The notes under the pieces: generated by a model
Told to the model about the DNA's origin: nothing
What the model saw: the letters and a program-made list of their open reading frames with translations, nothing else
The model's database searches: none
NCBI GenBank assembly: GCA_035353395.1
Contig: DAOPZL010000061.1
Coordinates: forward strand, 1-16,444
From: UBA1801 sp035353395
GTDB taxonomy: Bacteria; Acidobacteriota; Holophagae; Holophagales; Holophagaceae
Length of the DNA stretch: 16,444 nucleotides
Reading direction: 5' to 3'
Made by a program: the position numbers and the translations under genes
Part shown: piece by piece, positions 7,580 to 15,484 of the stretch
Numbering within the stretch: the first letter of the stretch is position 1
Layout: each line of letters opens with the position of its first letter

Positions 7580-9295
7580 TCAGCGGCTGCTCAGGGTCCG
7601 CTCGAACACCCTGGCCTCGATGAACAATCTCAGCAGTTCCGCGTCCAGGTGGCCCGAGGCCGCGTCCGCCTCGAGGATGGCCAGGCTTTTCTCGAGCGGC
7701 AGGGCGGCCTTGTAGGGACGATCCTGGGCCGTGAGGGCGTCGAAGACGTCCGCGATGGCCATGGCCCTGCTCTGCACCGGGATGCCCGGATCCGCCAGGT
7801 GGCGCGGATAGCCCAGGCCGTTCAGGCGCTCGTGGTGGGCATAGGCGATGTCGGGAACTCCGGCCAGGTCCTTGGTCCACGGGATCTGCCGCAGGAACCG
7901 GTAGGTGTGCGTGACGTGGCTCTCGATCTCCAGGCGCTCCGCCTCGGAGAGGCTCCCCTTGGGAATGCTGAGGCAGGCGAGGTCGCCGGCGTCCAGGACA
8001 GGGCCCGCCTGGCCGTCCCAGTGGGTGTAGCCGAGATCCGCCAGGGCGGCGAGCCCTTCGGCCCTGTCCCGGGGCAGCACCGAGGGCTCGTTGCTCTGGA
8101 GGATCAAGTCGACCATCCGGCCGGCCTCCCGCTCGTGGACATCCACGATCCGGCGCCAGCGCTCCGCGTCGAAGGGGCGGCCGGAGGCCCACTCCCGGCG
8201 CGCGACCCTCAGCAGTTCCTCCTGTTCGCGCTGCTTCACGCGCTGCAGGACGGCCTCCAGCCTCGCGGACTCGAGCTTCTTGGACTTGACCAGCACCTGT
8301 TCCCGGACGCCGACCTTGCCGAAGTCGTGGAGCAGGCTGGCGTAGCGGATCTCCCGGAGCTGCCCCTCATCGAAGAAGACGCCGCCGTAGGGTCCGTCGG
8401 GGGTGGCGTTGACCGCCTCCGCCAGCCCGACGGTGAGGGCCGCGACGCGCCCCGAATGGCCGCTGGTGACGGGATCGCGTTGTTCGATGGCGAGCACGGA
8501 GGCGTTCACGATCCCCTCGAGGAGGCGCTCGATCGCGCCCCGGAGGTGCGCGTTCCGCACCGCGACCCCGGCCTGCCCCGCGAGGCTCTCGGCCAGGGAC
8601 AGATGCTCCGCCAGGAATGGGACCACGGGTCCGTCCTCCTCCTCGTCCACCCGGTTGATGAGCTGGAGCACGCCCAGCACCTCCCCCTCCGCGTCCTTGA
8701 GAGGGATCACCAGCATCGAGATCGTGCGGTAGCCCGCCTGCCGGTCGAAGCTGTCGTTGAACTGGCAGGGCGCATCCCCGGGGATCCGGTAGGCGTTCTC
8801 GATGTTCAGGCACTCTCCGGTGATGGCGACAAAGCCGGCCATCGAGTCCCTGGAGATCGGCATCCGGAACCTGTGGTAGGGCAGGCTCACCCGGGCGTTC
8901 TGCGTATGCGCGAAAAGAAGCTCCCTGGAATCCTCTTCGCCGACGACGAGATAGATCGAACCCGCCTCCGCGGACAGGAGCCGCCTGGCCTGGACGAGGA
9001 TCATCTCCAGCAGCTTGTCCAGGTCCTGTTCCGAGGCGAGGGCCCGTCCGACCTCGTTCAGGCGCTCCATGTTCCCGCGGTCCAGCCGCCGCTGGTAGCC
9101 GGCCTCGACGAGGGCCAGCGCCCCCTCCAGTCCGGGCCAGACGGGACAGGCGGCCAGCGTCCCGCTCCCGGGGACCCCGATCACCACGTCGGCGCAGCCG
9201 CCGTCGGCCCAGGCCAGGCACTTGCGCAACTCCCTGCCCAAGTGGTCTTCCAGGCTGCTACGGTGCAAAGGGGGGACAGCGACGGTGAAGCGCAA
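7580..9295 (-). CDS. GAF and HD-GYP domain phosphohydrolase, probable cyclic-di-GMP phosphodiesterase
   Basis: About 571 residues if started at TTG 9295. The N-terminal 75 residues are unassigned. A GAF sensor domain follows (about 76-230, with MLVIPLKDAEGEVLGVLQLI). Then comes an HD-GYP domain with the metal-binding pair His323-Asp324 in SLLHDFGKVG and the signature HHERLNGLGYP at 487-497, followed by AIADVFDALTAQDRPYK. HD-GYP enzymes hydrolyse cyclic-di-GMP, so a signalling role in the cytoplasm is likely. Odd feature: about 164 residues separate HD from HHE, against about 60-65 normally, from a helical insertion (about 340-440). The start is uncertain: TTG 9295, 9268 or 9241, or ATG 9070, none with a good ribosome site; 9295 was chosen because codon third positions stay GC-rich from there and the reading stays protein-like. 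No transmembrane segment. Divergent from the methyltransferase gene, 61 bases apart. Confidence 0.88.
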   Translation of the reverse strand: MRFTVAVPPLHRSSLEDHLGRELRKCLAWADGGCADVVIGVPGSGTLAACPVWPGLEGALALVEAGYQRRLDRGNMERLNEVGRALASEQDLDKLLEMILVQARRLLSAEAGSIYLVVGEEDSRELLFAHTQNARVSLPYHRFRMPISRDSMAGFVAITGECLNIENAYRIPGDAPCQFNDSFDRQAGYRTISMLVIPLKDAEGEVLGVLQLINRVDEEEDGPVVPFLAEHLSLAESLAGQAGVAVRNAHLRGAIERLLEGIVNASVLAIEQRDPVTSGHSGRVAALTVGLAEAVNATPDGPYGGVFFDEGQLREIRYASLLHDFGKVGVREQVLVKSKKLESARLEAVLQRVKQREQEELLRVARREWASGRPFDAERWRRIVDVHEREAGRMVDLILQSNEPSVLPRDRAEGLAALADLGYTHWDGQAGPVLDAGDLACLSIPKGSLSEAERLEIESHVTHTYRFLRQIPWTKDLAGVPDIAYAHHERLNGLGYPRHLADPGIPVQSRAMAIADVFDALTAQDRPYKAALPLEKSLAILEADAASGHLDAELLRLFIEARVFERTLSSR

Positions 9296-9356
9296 AGGCG
9301 ATCTCGGGAGAAAGAGGGAAGATTCCAGGCCAGTGTATCCCCCCCGGGGGACGGCG

Positions 9357-10547
9357 ATGGTTCCCTGGCAGGGAAAAATCGAGCGCCTGGTCTGGGGCGG
9401 CCTGGGACTCGGACGCGCGGACGATGGCCGGGCGGTCCTGCTGTCCGCGCCCCTGGCCCTCTTCCCCGGCGAGGCGGTGAAGGCCGCCGAGGTGCACTGG
9501 AAGGCGCGCCACGGAGAAGGCAGCGTGGCGTCGTGGGTGGCGCGCGACCGGCGCAGGGTCGCGGCGGGGTGCGAGGTGGCCTCCACCTGCGGCGGATGCG
9601 ACCTCCGGGAGAGCGGAGCGGCGGCGGGCGAACTCAAGCGGCTCATGGTGGAGGATCTCTTCGCGAGGCAGCTGCCGGACGCGCCCCCGTGGCAGTGGCT
9701 CCCCGCGCCCGAAGGCGCGCGCCGCCAGAGGATCCAGCTCCACTGGGACGGCCGGGTCCTGGGGTTCCACCGCCGCCGCAGCCACCAGGTGGTTCCCGTC
9801 GCGGAATGTCCCGCGGCCTCCGAAGTGATCTCCTCCGCCATCCCGAGGCTGGAGGAGGCCCTCCGCGAGAAGGTCCTGCCGTGCAAGCCCCAGCGGTGGG
9901 AGCTGGCCACGGGCACGCCCCCGGGCACGGTCTTCGCGAGCCTGGACTCCCACCGGGCCTGGCGCCTGGAACCGGATGGATGGCATGCCTGGAACGGCTC
10001 CATCCTCCACCGCCACGGGGAGGTCGGCCTCCAGCACGAGGCCGGCGGGTTCTACCAGGTCTGTCCGCCCTGGGCCTGGGAGGCTTTCGGCCAGGTGCTG
10101 CGGGACTGGAAGGTGGAGGGCGCCACCCTCTACGATCTGTATGGCGGGGTGGGATTCTTCTCCGCGCTGCTGGGCGACCGGTTCCAGCGGCGCTGCCTCG
10201 TGGAATACGATGGGCACGCGGTGGAATGGGCCCGGCGCAATCTCCAGGCCCTGGATCTCCCTTCCGAGTGCATCGCCGCCGACGCGGCGGCGTGGGTCCC
10301 CGAAGGCCTGGCCGGGACCCGGGACCTCGTCCTGCTGGATCCGCCCCGGGCGGGCCTGCCCCCGGAGCTCTGCGAACGCCTCCAGTCCGCCGGATGCGGA
10401 CGCATGGTGCTGGTCGGCTGCGACGGCGCCTCCTTCTGCCGGGACGTGAAGCGCCTGGGCCCGGCCTGGAAACTGGCGGCGCTCGCGGCCCTGGACCTGT
10501 TCCCCCTCACCCACCACGTCGAGTGCGTGGGCCTCCTGGAACGATAG
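9357..10547 (+). CDS. TrmA/RlmD-family 5-methyluridine RNA methyltransferase (Fe-S type)
   Basis: A 396-residue SAM-dependent enzyme expected to methylate C5 of a uridine in rRNA or tRNA. N-terminal TRAM-like domain (about 1-65) followed by the iron-sulfur ligands Cys72-x5-Cys78-GG-Cys81 and Cys151 in VAECP. The Rossmann domain has the SAM motif DLYGGVGFFS, the LLDPPRAG motif, the nucleophile Cys355 in LVGCDGASFCRDV and the base Glu389 in THHVECVGLL. All catalytic elements are therefore present, though the nucleophile motif is GCDGA rather than the usual SCNP. Which RNA it modifies cannot be told from the sequence. The start ATG 9357 is preceded by GGGGGA; the ORF stays open back to 9222 but the upstream part overlaps the divergent gene and lacks similarity. 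Its stop is two bases from the stop of the convergent propeller gene. Confidence 0.92.
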   Translation: MVPWQGKIERLVWGGLGLGRADDGRAVLLSAPLALFPGEAVKAAEVHWKARHGEGSVASWVARDRRRVAAGCEVASTCGGCDLRESGAAAGELKRLMVEDLFARQLPDAPPWQWLPAPEGARRQRIQLHWDGRVLGFHRRRSHQVVPVAECPAASEVISSAIPRLEEALREKVLPCKPQRWELATGTPPGTVFASLDSHRAWRLEPDGWHAWNGSILHRHGEVGLQHEAGGFYQVCPPWAWEAFGQVLRDWKVEGATLYDLYGGVGFFSALLGDRFQRRCLVEYDGHAVEWARRNLQALDLPSECIAADAAAWVPEGLAGTRDLVLLDPPRAGLPPELCERLQSAGCGRMVLVGCDGASFCRDVKRLGPAWKLAALAALDLFPLTHHVECVGLLER

Positions 10548-10549
10548 CC

Positions 10550-12819
10550 TCAGCGCTTCTTGGCCGCGCCGACGGGGATGGAGACCGTCTGCTCGTTGCC
10601 GCAGAGATCCGTGACCCGCACGGTCACGCGGTCCCCCCGGATCCTGTCCTTCGGGATGAGCACCTCGAACCGTTCCTCCGTGCCGTCGAACACCCGATCC
10701 TCGGGAGCGACCTGGAGCCACTCGTCGCCGTCGGCGGACACGCAGGCCGCACTCAGGGTCGAGGCCTCGTCGCGGGCCAGGAAGCGCACCCGCAGGGACT
10801 CCCCCTCGGGAACGGCGGCCGCTTCCAGGATGGCGGGCGGCGTGTGGTCGACGGTGAAGGCGGGCGTCCGCCAGCGGCTCGTCTGGACGAAGTTGAAGGG
10901 CTCGCTGGGGGCGTCGCTGGCGGTCACTTCAAGACGGTACCTGCCGTCGGGCACCATCAGGGTGTCGAAGGTGAAGAAGGCGTCCTGCCAGGTCCTCTCC
11001 AGGGGGATGGGATTCCCCTTCTCGGGCAGGAGGTCGATGCGGAACTGCAGCTGGTCTTCGTTCGGGTCGCCCACCCTGAAGACGAAGGCCTGGGCGCCCC
11101 TGCGGAAGCCGCGCTTTTCCGTGCCCGCCTGGCCCAGGGCGGGAATGAGTTTCTGGACGTCCAGAGGGACCCGCTCGATTCCCATGTCCGCCGCGGGCGT
11201 GTTGCGGGTGATCACCAGGCCCGGCGGCATGATCTCGATGTTCTCCCACTGCGGGGGCAGGTTGCGGTTGGCCCAGTGCACCCTCGCCGAATCCACCACT
11301 GGAGTCGTGCCGCCCCGGCTGCTGGCGAGCTTCAGCCTGAACTGGGCGAAACGGGTGGGCTGCAGGCTGGGCCTCTCCCCGTTCCGGAGGGGCGGAGACC
11401 AGGGCGACCAGGTCCCGTCCGGGATCTCCGTCGACCCGGCCCGATACTGCAGGCTCACGCTGGTGCCCTGCGGGGTCTCGGCCTCCACGTAGGCCCTTCC
11501 CCAGTCCGCCACCGGCGCGCCCTTCAGCACGCGGCTTTCGAGGGTGCCTTCCGTGGCCTGGGCTTCCGACAGGAGGTGCAGTTCCGCCGGGTTCGAGCCC
11601 ACCGCCATCAGGTCCGGGCCGGCGGCGAGGAAGGCCGTGGCCTGGGCAGTCCCGAGGTCCTGGACGGCGGCGAAGGGATCGAGGCTCCGCTTCTGCTCGT
11701 CCAGGGGGATGCCGAAGATCCGGGCCCGGTTGCCCGTGCCCACCAGGATCTGGCCACCCCAGGCGGCCAGGGCGAAGACCTGGCTCTGGTTGCTCTGCCA
11801 GAGGGTCGACGGGACACGGTTCCGGTCCAGGCGGATCACCGCGCTCTTCGTCTTGGACCCGGGTTCGGCAAGGTAGTTCTCGCGCGTCTCCAGGTTGCCC
11901 GCCGTGAACCGGTCGGCCAGTCCGTTGTTGGCGGCCACGTAGACGGCTCCGTCCTGGACCGCGAGGGCGTGGACCTGCTCGAAGCCCGTGGCGGCGAGGG
12001 TTTCCAGGCGCTCCCCCGCGCAGCGCAGCACCAGCCCGTGGCCGTGGGACCCGAGGTACCAGCCTCCCTGGGGATCCGCAAGGAGCGCCGAGAAGGAAGT
12101 CTCCCCGGGCAGCTCCGCCAGCCTCCGGCTGGTCCCCTCCCGGGCCAGGAGCAGGACCGCGCTCTTCTCGGTGCCGCCCGCGACCACGACCTCGGCGCCC
12201 TGGGCGGACATGGCCCAGACGAGCCGCGCGTCGATGTCGGCGAAGGGCTTGACGTCCCCCTCGGGAGTGACCCGGAAGAGCTTGCGCTCGCCGCTGGGGG
12301 CCACGACCAGGTCCTTGCCGAGCTTCGCCATCGCGAACACGATGCCGCCCTTCACCTGGGCCAGCGGCTTGACCTGTCCCTTCGAGAACCTGAACAGTCN
12401 NNNNNNNNNNNNNNNNNNNNNNNNNNNNNNNNNNNNNNNNNNNNNNNNNNNNNNNNNNNNNNNNNNNNNNNNNNNNNNNNNNNNNNNNNNNNNNNNNNNC
12501 CGCCCTTCACCTGGGCCAGCGGCTTGACCTGTCCCTTCGAGAACCTGAACAGTCTGCCTTCGTTCCCGGCGCTGATGAACGCGCCGCCTTCGCCATCGGA
12601 GACGGCCGTCCAGATCACGCCTTCGGGAAGCTGGGCCACGCGCCTCAGGTTCGGGGCCAGCCTCAGCCGGCCGTCCGCGCCGATGCGGACCCCCCGGGCC
12701 TCGGCGCCGATCCAGTCGTTGAACGAATCGAAGGTCGCGAGCGGCTGGTCCGCCAGGGCGGGCAGCACCAGCGCCGCGCACAGGAATGCCTGCAGTCCTT
12801 GCTTCATCCGCGATTCCAT
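10550..12819 (-). CDS. Secreted beta-propeller protein of unknown function (interrupted by a false gap)
   Basis: After removing the 100 Ns and one copy of the 55-bp repeat (155 bases), the gene is one open frame of 704 residues. It begins with a Sec signal peptide (MESRMKQG, then a hydrophobic stretch ending PALA-DQ). Residues to about 430 repeat units such as VFAMAKLGKDLVVA, HALAVQDGAVYVAANNG and VFALAAWGGQILVGTGN about every 40 residues, which suggests a WD40/NHL-like beta-propeller. The C-terminal third is beta-rich and Ig-like (GTWSPWSPP; DGRYRLEVTASD; VRVTDLCGN). No catalytic motif is seen. The ATG at 12819 shares one base with the S55 stop (TGATG), with GGAG eight bases upstream, so it is coupled to that gene; ATG 12807 is an alternative. 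The protein should be periplasmic or surface-exposed. The name is structural only. Confidence 0.82.
12345..12554. repeat. 55-bp perfect direct repeat abutting both edges of the gap (assembly overlap)
   Basis: Bases 12345-12399 and 12500-12554 are identical over all 55 positions (CCGCCCTTCACCTGG ... CTGAACAGTC). The first copy ends exactly where the Ns begin and the second begins exactly where they end. This is the pattern left when two contigs sharing a 55-base k-mer are scaffolded without being merged. Both copies encode the same peptide, LFRFSKGQVKPLAQVKG, on the minus strand. Confidence 0.97.
12400..12499. other. Scaffold gap of 100 N, probably spurious
   Basis: A placeholder run inside the propeller gene. 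Because the flanks are the same 55 bases, no sequence is probably missing: collapsing them removes 155 bases, which is not a multiple of three, and this restores one continuous reading frame from 12819 to 10550. Confidence 0.93.
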
Positions 12820-14591
12820 CACTCGATCTCCAGTTCCAGGCTCACCAGCCCCGACACTTCTCGCTCGAGGGGCAGGACCGCCTTCCCGATGATGCGCCGC
12901 TGCAGGCGGTTCTCGGTGCTGTTCCCGTCCCCGCCCAGGAGGCTCGCGACGGTGGGCGTGACGCCCTCGATGCGGCTCCCGCGCAGGCCGGCACCCGGCT
13001 GGCTCTGCACCAGCAGGCTGTAGGCGTGGTTGTTCCTGAGCGCCCCGTTCAGGAGCCGGACGATGTCGGCGAGGCTGTTCACCTCGATGACGCGCTCGTC
13101 GGGATCCTCCTTCAGGAGGCTGGCGCCGTCCCCCACGAGCAGCGTGGCCTTGCCGGGCACCGCCGAGGGCGGCACGTCCACGTTGAAGGTGGCGTATTCG
13201 CGCACGCCCTGGACGTTCTGCAGCGTCACCAGGACGGGCAGCACCTCGCCCCGCCTCGCCCGGGCCTTGAGCGTCCGCACGCCGGCGATGGCCGTGAGGT
13301 CCAGCCGCTCCTCCGCCTTGATCGTCAGCGAGATCCCCTCGATGACCGGCCGTTCGAAGGGGTTCAGGGTGACGGCCTGCAGCAGGGCCCCGACGTACCG
13401 GGCCATGCGGTCGGAGTTCAGGTCGGCCACCATGTTCTCGAGCAGGATGGCCGGATGGCCCGCCAGCTTGAGGTTCCCCTGCATGGCGAGGCTCTGGAAC
13501 CCGAGGCCCCGCACGTTCGTGTTGAGGGTCTGGCTGATGACCGTCGCGGCGAGGAGGGGCGTGAGCACGGGATGATCCATCAGGTCGAACCTGAAGTTGA
13601 GGGCCCGCTTGCCGCCCAGGTTCAGCCCGACCCGGAGGGGGATCATCTTCGCCTCGGCCCCCAGGATCCCGGCCACGCCGGCGCTGCGGTCGAGGCGGAC
13701 GGCCCCGATGGGGGCCACGGGCATCGCCAGCTTGGTGGAGGCGAGGTAGCTCGGCAGGATCCCGCCCACGGTGGCCGACCACAGCGGCAGGTCCACGGAT
13801 CCCAGGTTCATGAGCTGGTGGCCGAAGATGAAGACCCGCTTCCCCGACACGTAGGTGATGGTCCCGCCGGTGCCCAGCTCGAGGTCCCCGCGCACGAGGC
13901 TGAGGGCCACCATCCCGCCGGGTTCCAGCGGGCTGGCCTCGCCCCCGTTCCCGGATGCGAGGCCGGTCCCCAGGAAGCGGAACGGCAGGCCCTCCCAGAG
14001 CGCCTTGACCTCGCCGGAGAGCTCGGGACCGGCCACGGGCAGGGGGAGCAGCTGGCCGCCTTCCGGGACCGACGCGTCGCAGCCCATCAGCCGGGCCGCC
14101 GGCAGCATGGTGCCCGCCATGGCGGACTTGAGGACGTCGGGGACCTCCAGCTTGGGCAGGACGAGAGGGGTCCGGAGCGCGGGCGTGTCAGGGATGTCCT
14201 GGAGCTGGTCGAGCATCTCGGCGATGGGGGTGATGCCTCCGATGGGTTCCTTCTCGTAGGGGAAGCTGATCGAGAGGGCGCCCGCCAGCCTGCCGTCGAT
14301 GTAGCAGGGCGAGCCGCTCATCCCCGCGATGATGCCCGTATCGGCCAGGGGGCCTCCGCTGGCCTTCACCAGGATGAGGCTCCGGCCGGGCGCCCCGAGG
14401 GGGCCGCCGCCGTTGCGGAGCACGCCGAGCACCTCGAAGTCGAACTTCTCGATCCTGCCGCCCCGGAACACGGTGCGCCCCTGGCCCTTCATCCCGGGGC
14501 GAACGGCCTGGAGCGGCATGAATCCGGGAGCCTGGGCGGAGAGCGCGAGACCGAGGAACAGACTGGCGACGAAACGGATCAACAGGCGCAT
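12819..14591 (-). CDS. Secreted SpoIVB-like (peptidase S55) protein, acidobacterial type
   Basis: A 590-residue protein with an N-terminal signal peptide (MRLLIRFVASLFLGLALSAQA). The S55 serine motif is GMSGSPCYIDGRLAGAL with the presumed nucleophile Ser94. Further on comes GTGGTITYVSGKRVFIFGHQL with His258, followed by a glycine-rich strand region (APIGAVRLDRSAGVAGILG). Both blocks match parts of the SpoIVB peptidase of Bacillus, but in the opposite order. The rest (about 330-590) is beta-rich and unassigned. SpoIVB is a sporulation signalling protease; this organism shows no sign of sporulation, so the role must differ, perhaps periplasmic processing. Whether it is an active protease is not shown. 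The ATG at 14591 fits the signal peptide; its ribosome site is weak (AGG about 14 bases upstream). It overlaps the propeller gene start by one base. Confidence 0.82.
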   Translation of the reverse strand: MRLLIRFVASLFLGLALSAQAPGFMPLQAVRPGMKGQGRTVFRGGRIEKFDFEVLGVLRNGGGPLGAPGRSLILVKASGGPLADTGIIAGMSGSPCYIDGRLAGALSISFPYEKEPIGGITPIAEMLDQLQDIPDTPALRTPLVLPKLEVPDVLKSAMAGTMLPAARLMGCDASVPEGGQLLPLPVAGPELSGEVKALWEGLPFRFLGTGLASGNGGEASPLEPGGMVALSLVRGDLELGTGGTITYVSGKRVFIFGHQLMNLGSVDLPLWSATVGGILPSYLASTKLAMPVAPIGAVRLDRSAGVAGILGAEAKMIPLRVGLNLGGKRALNFRFDLMDHPVLTPLLAATVISQTLNTNVRGLGFQSLAMQGNLKLAGHPAILLENMVADLNSDRMARYVGALLQAVTLNPFERPVIEGISLTIKAEERLDLTAIAGVRTLKARARRGEVLPVLVTLQNVQGVREYATFNVDVPPSAVPGKATLLVGDGASLLKEDPDERVIEVNSLADIVRLLNGALRNNHAYSLLVQSQPGAGLRGSRIEGVTPTVASLLGGDGNSTENRLQRRIIGKAVLPLEREVSGLVSLELEIE

Positions 14592-14689
14592 GCGGGACTC
14601 GACACCTCAAGGAAGAGGCTACCAACAATCCCGGGAACGGGAACGTCCCCCTCGCGAATGCCCCGGGCGGCAGGGCGGTTCCGGCCTGC

Positions 14690-14695
14690 TACCCT
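14690..14695 (+). promoter_or_regulatory. Possible -10 box placing the ymdB transcript start at its ATG
   Basis: TGCTACCCT just upstream of ymdB resembles an extended -10 element (TGnTATAAT), with the hexamer TACCCT at 14690-14695. Transcription would start near 14702, the A of the ATG. No Shine-Dalgarno is seen before that ATG (CCTGGATGG). The hexamer matches at only 3 of 6 positions and no good -35 was found. The rest of the 110-base divergent spacer (14592-14701) shows only short GC-rich repeats (CGGGAA twice). Confidence 0.2.
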
Positions 14696-14701
14696 GGATG
14701 G

Positions 14702-15472
14702 ATGCGGATACTGGTGCTCGGAGATGTAGTCGGTGAACCCGGGAGGCGCCTCGTGGAGACGCATCTGCCGGCCCTGCGCAGGGAACTCTCCGTGGACTTC
14801 GTCATCGTCAACGGCGAGAACGCGGCCCACGGCCACGGCATCACCTCCCGCATCGCGGAGTCCTGGCTCGCCGAATACGGGGTCGACGTCATCACGACCG
14901 GGAACCACGCCTTCGACGTCAAGGACATCACCACCCTCTTCCAGAAGGAATCCCGCCTGCTCAGGCCCGCGAACTATCCCCCAGGGACCCCCGGCTGCGG
15001 CCATGTGAAGCTCCACACCAACTCGGGCCAGGAGATCCTGGTGATCAACCTCCTCGGCCGGGTCCACATGGGCCCCTGCGACGATCCCTTCCGCGCCGCC
15101 GACGGCATCCTCGCGAAGGAGCGGGCGGACCTGGTGGTGGTGGACATGCACGCCGAGGCCACCAGCGAGGCCCAGGCCATGGGCTGGCACCTGGACGGAC
15201 GCGCCGCGGCGGTCCTTGGGAGCCACACGCACGTTCCCACGCTGGACACGAAGATCCTGCCCGGCGGGACGGCCTACGTGACGGACATCGGCATGGTCGG
15301 CCCGTACGAAGGCGTCATCGGCATGAAGAAGGAAGCCAGCCTGAGCCGGTTCCTCAAGGTCAAGGCGGACAAGTTCGAAGTGGCGGAGCGGGACCTCCAG
15401 CTCCACGCCGTGCTCGTGGCGACCGAGGGACGCAGGGCGGTGAGCATCGAGCGCGTGCTCCGCACGCTCTGA
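14702..15472 (+). CDS. ymdB: YmdB-family metallophosphoesterase (TIGR00282)
   Basis: A 256-residue cytoplasmic dinuclear-metal phosphoesterase. Metal ligands fall almost exactly where they do in B. subtilis YmdB: Asp8 in LGDVVGEPGR, Glu39 and Asn40 in VNGENAAHG, Asn68 and His69 in TGNHAFD, His150 in DMHAE, and His175 and His177 in GSHTHVPT. The C-terminus has TDIGMVGPYEGVIGM, another family motif. Members hydrolyse 2',3'-cyclic nucleotides, and in Bacillus affect biofilm and motility decisions; the role here is not known. Length matches the family. The ATG at 14702 aligns with the family start but lacks a clear ribosome site. Twelve bases separate its stop from the pseudouridine synthase gene, suggesting a two-gene operon. 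It is divergent from the S55 gene. Confidence 0.94.
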   Translation: MRILVLGDVVGEPGRRLVETHLPALRRELSVDFVIVNGENAAHGHGITSRIAESWLAEYGVDVITTGNHAFDVKDITTLFQKESRLLRPANYPPGTPGCGHVKLHTNSGQEILVINLLGRVHMGPCDDPFRAADGILAKERADLVVVDMHAEATSEAQAMGWHLDGRAAAVLGSHTHVPTLDTKILPGGTAYVTDIGMVGPYEGVIGMKKEASLSRFLKVKADKFEVAERDLQLHAVLVATEGRRAVSIERVLRTL

Positions 15473-15484
15473 CGGGACGCTCCC

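Noticed and set aside
9339..9351. C7G5 palindrome between the HD-GYP and methyltransferase genes as an operator
   Set aside because: CCCCCGGGGG is a short GC palindrome whose G-run simply serves as the ribosome site; there is no second site or known regulator match.
12345..12554. True tandem repeat of propeller blades at the DNA level
   Set aside because: The copies are identical to the base, stop exactly at the N borders, and do not keep frame; an assembly overlap explains all three facts.
7649..12892. Very long plus-strand open frame (about 1,750 codons) across several genes
   Set aside because: It is antisense to the HD-GYP, propeller and S55 genes, crosses the N-run, and its translation is low-complexity Gly/Arg/Pro/His-rich. 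Long antisense frames are expected at this GC content.
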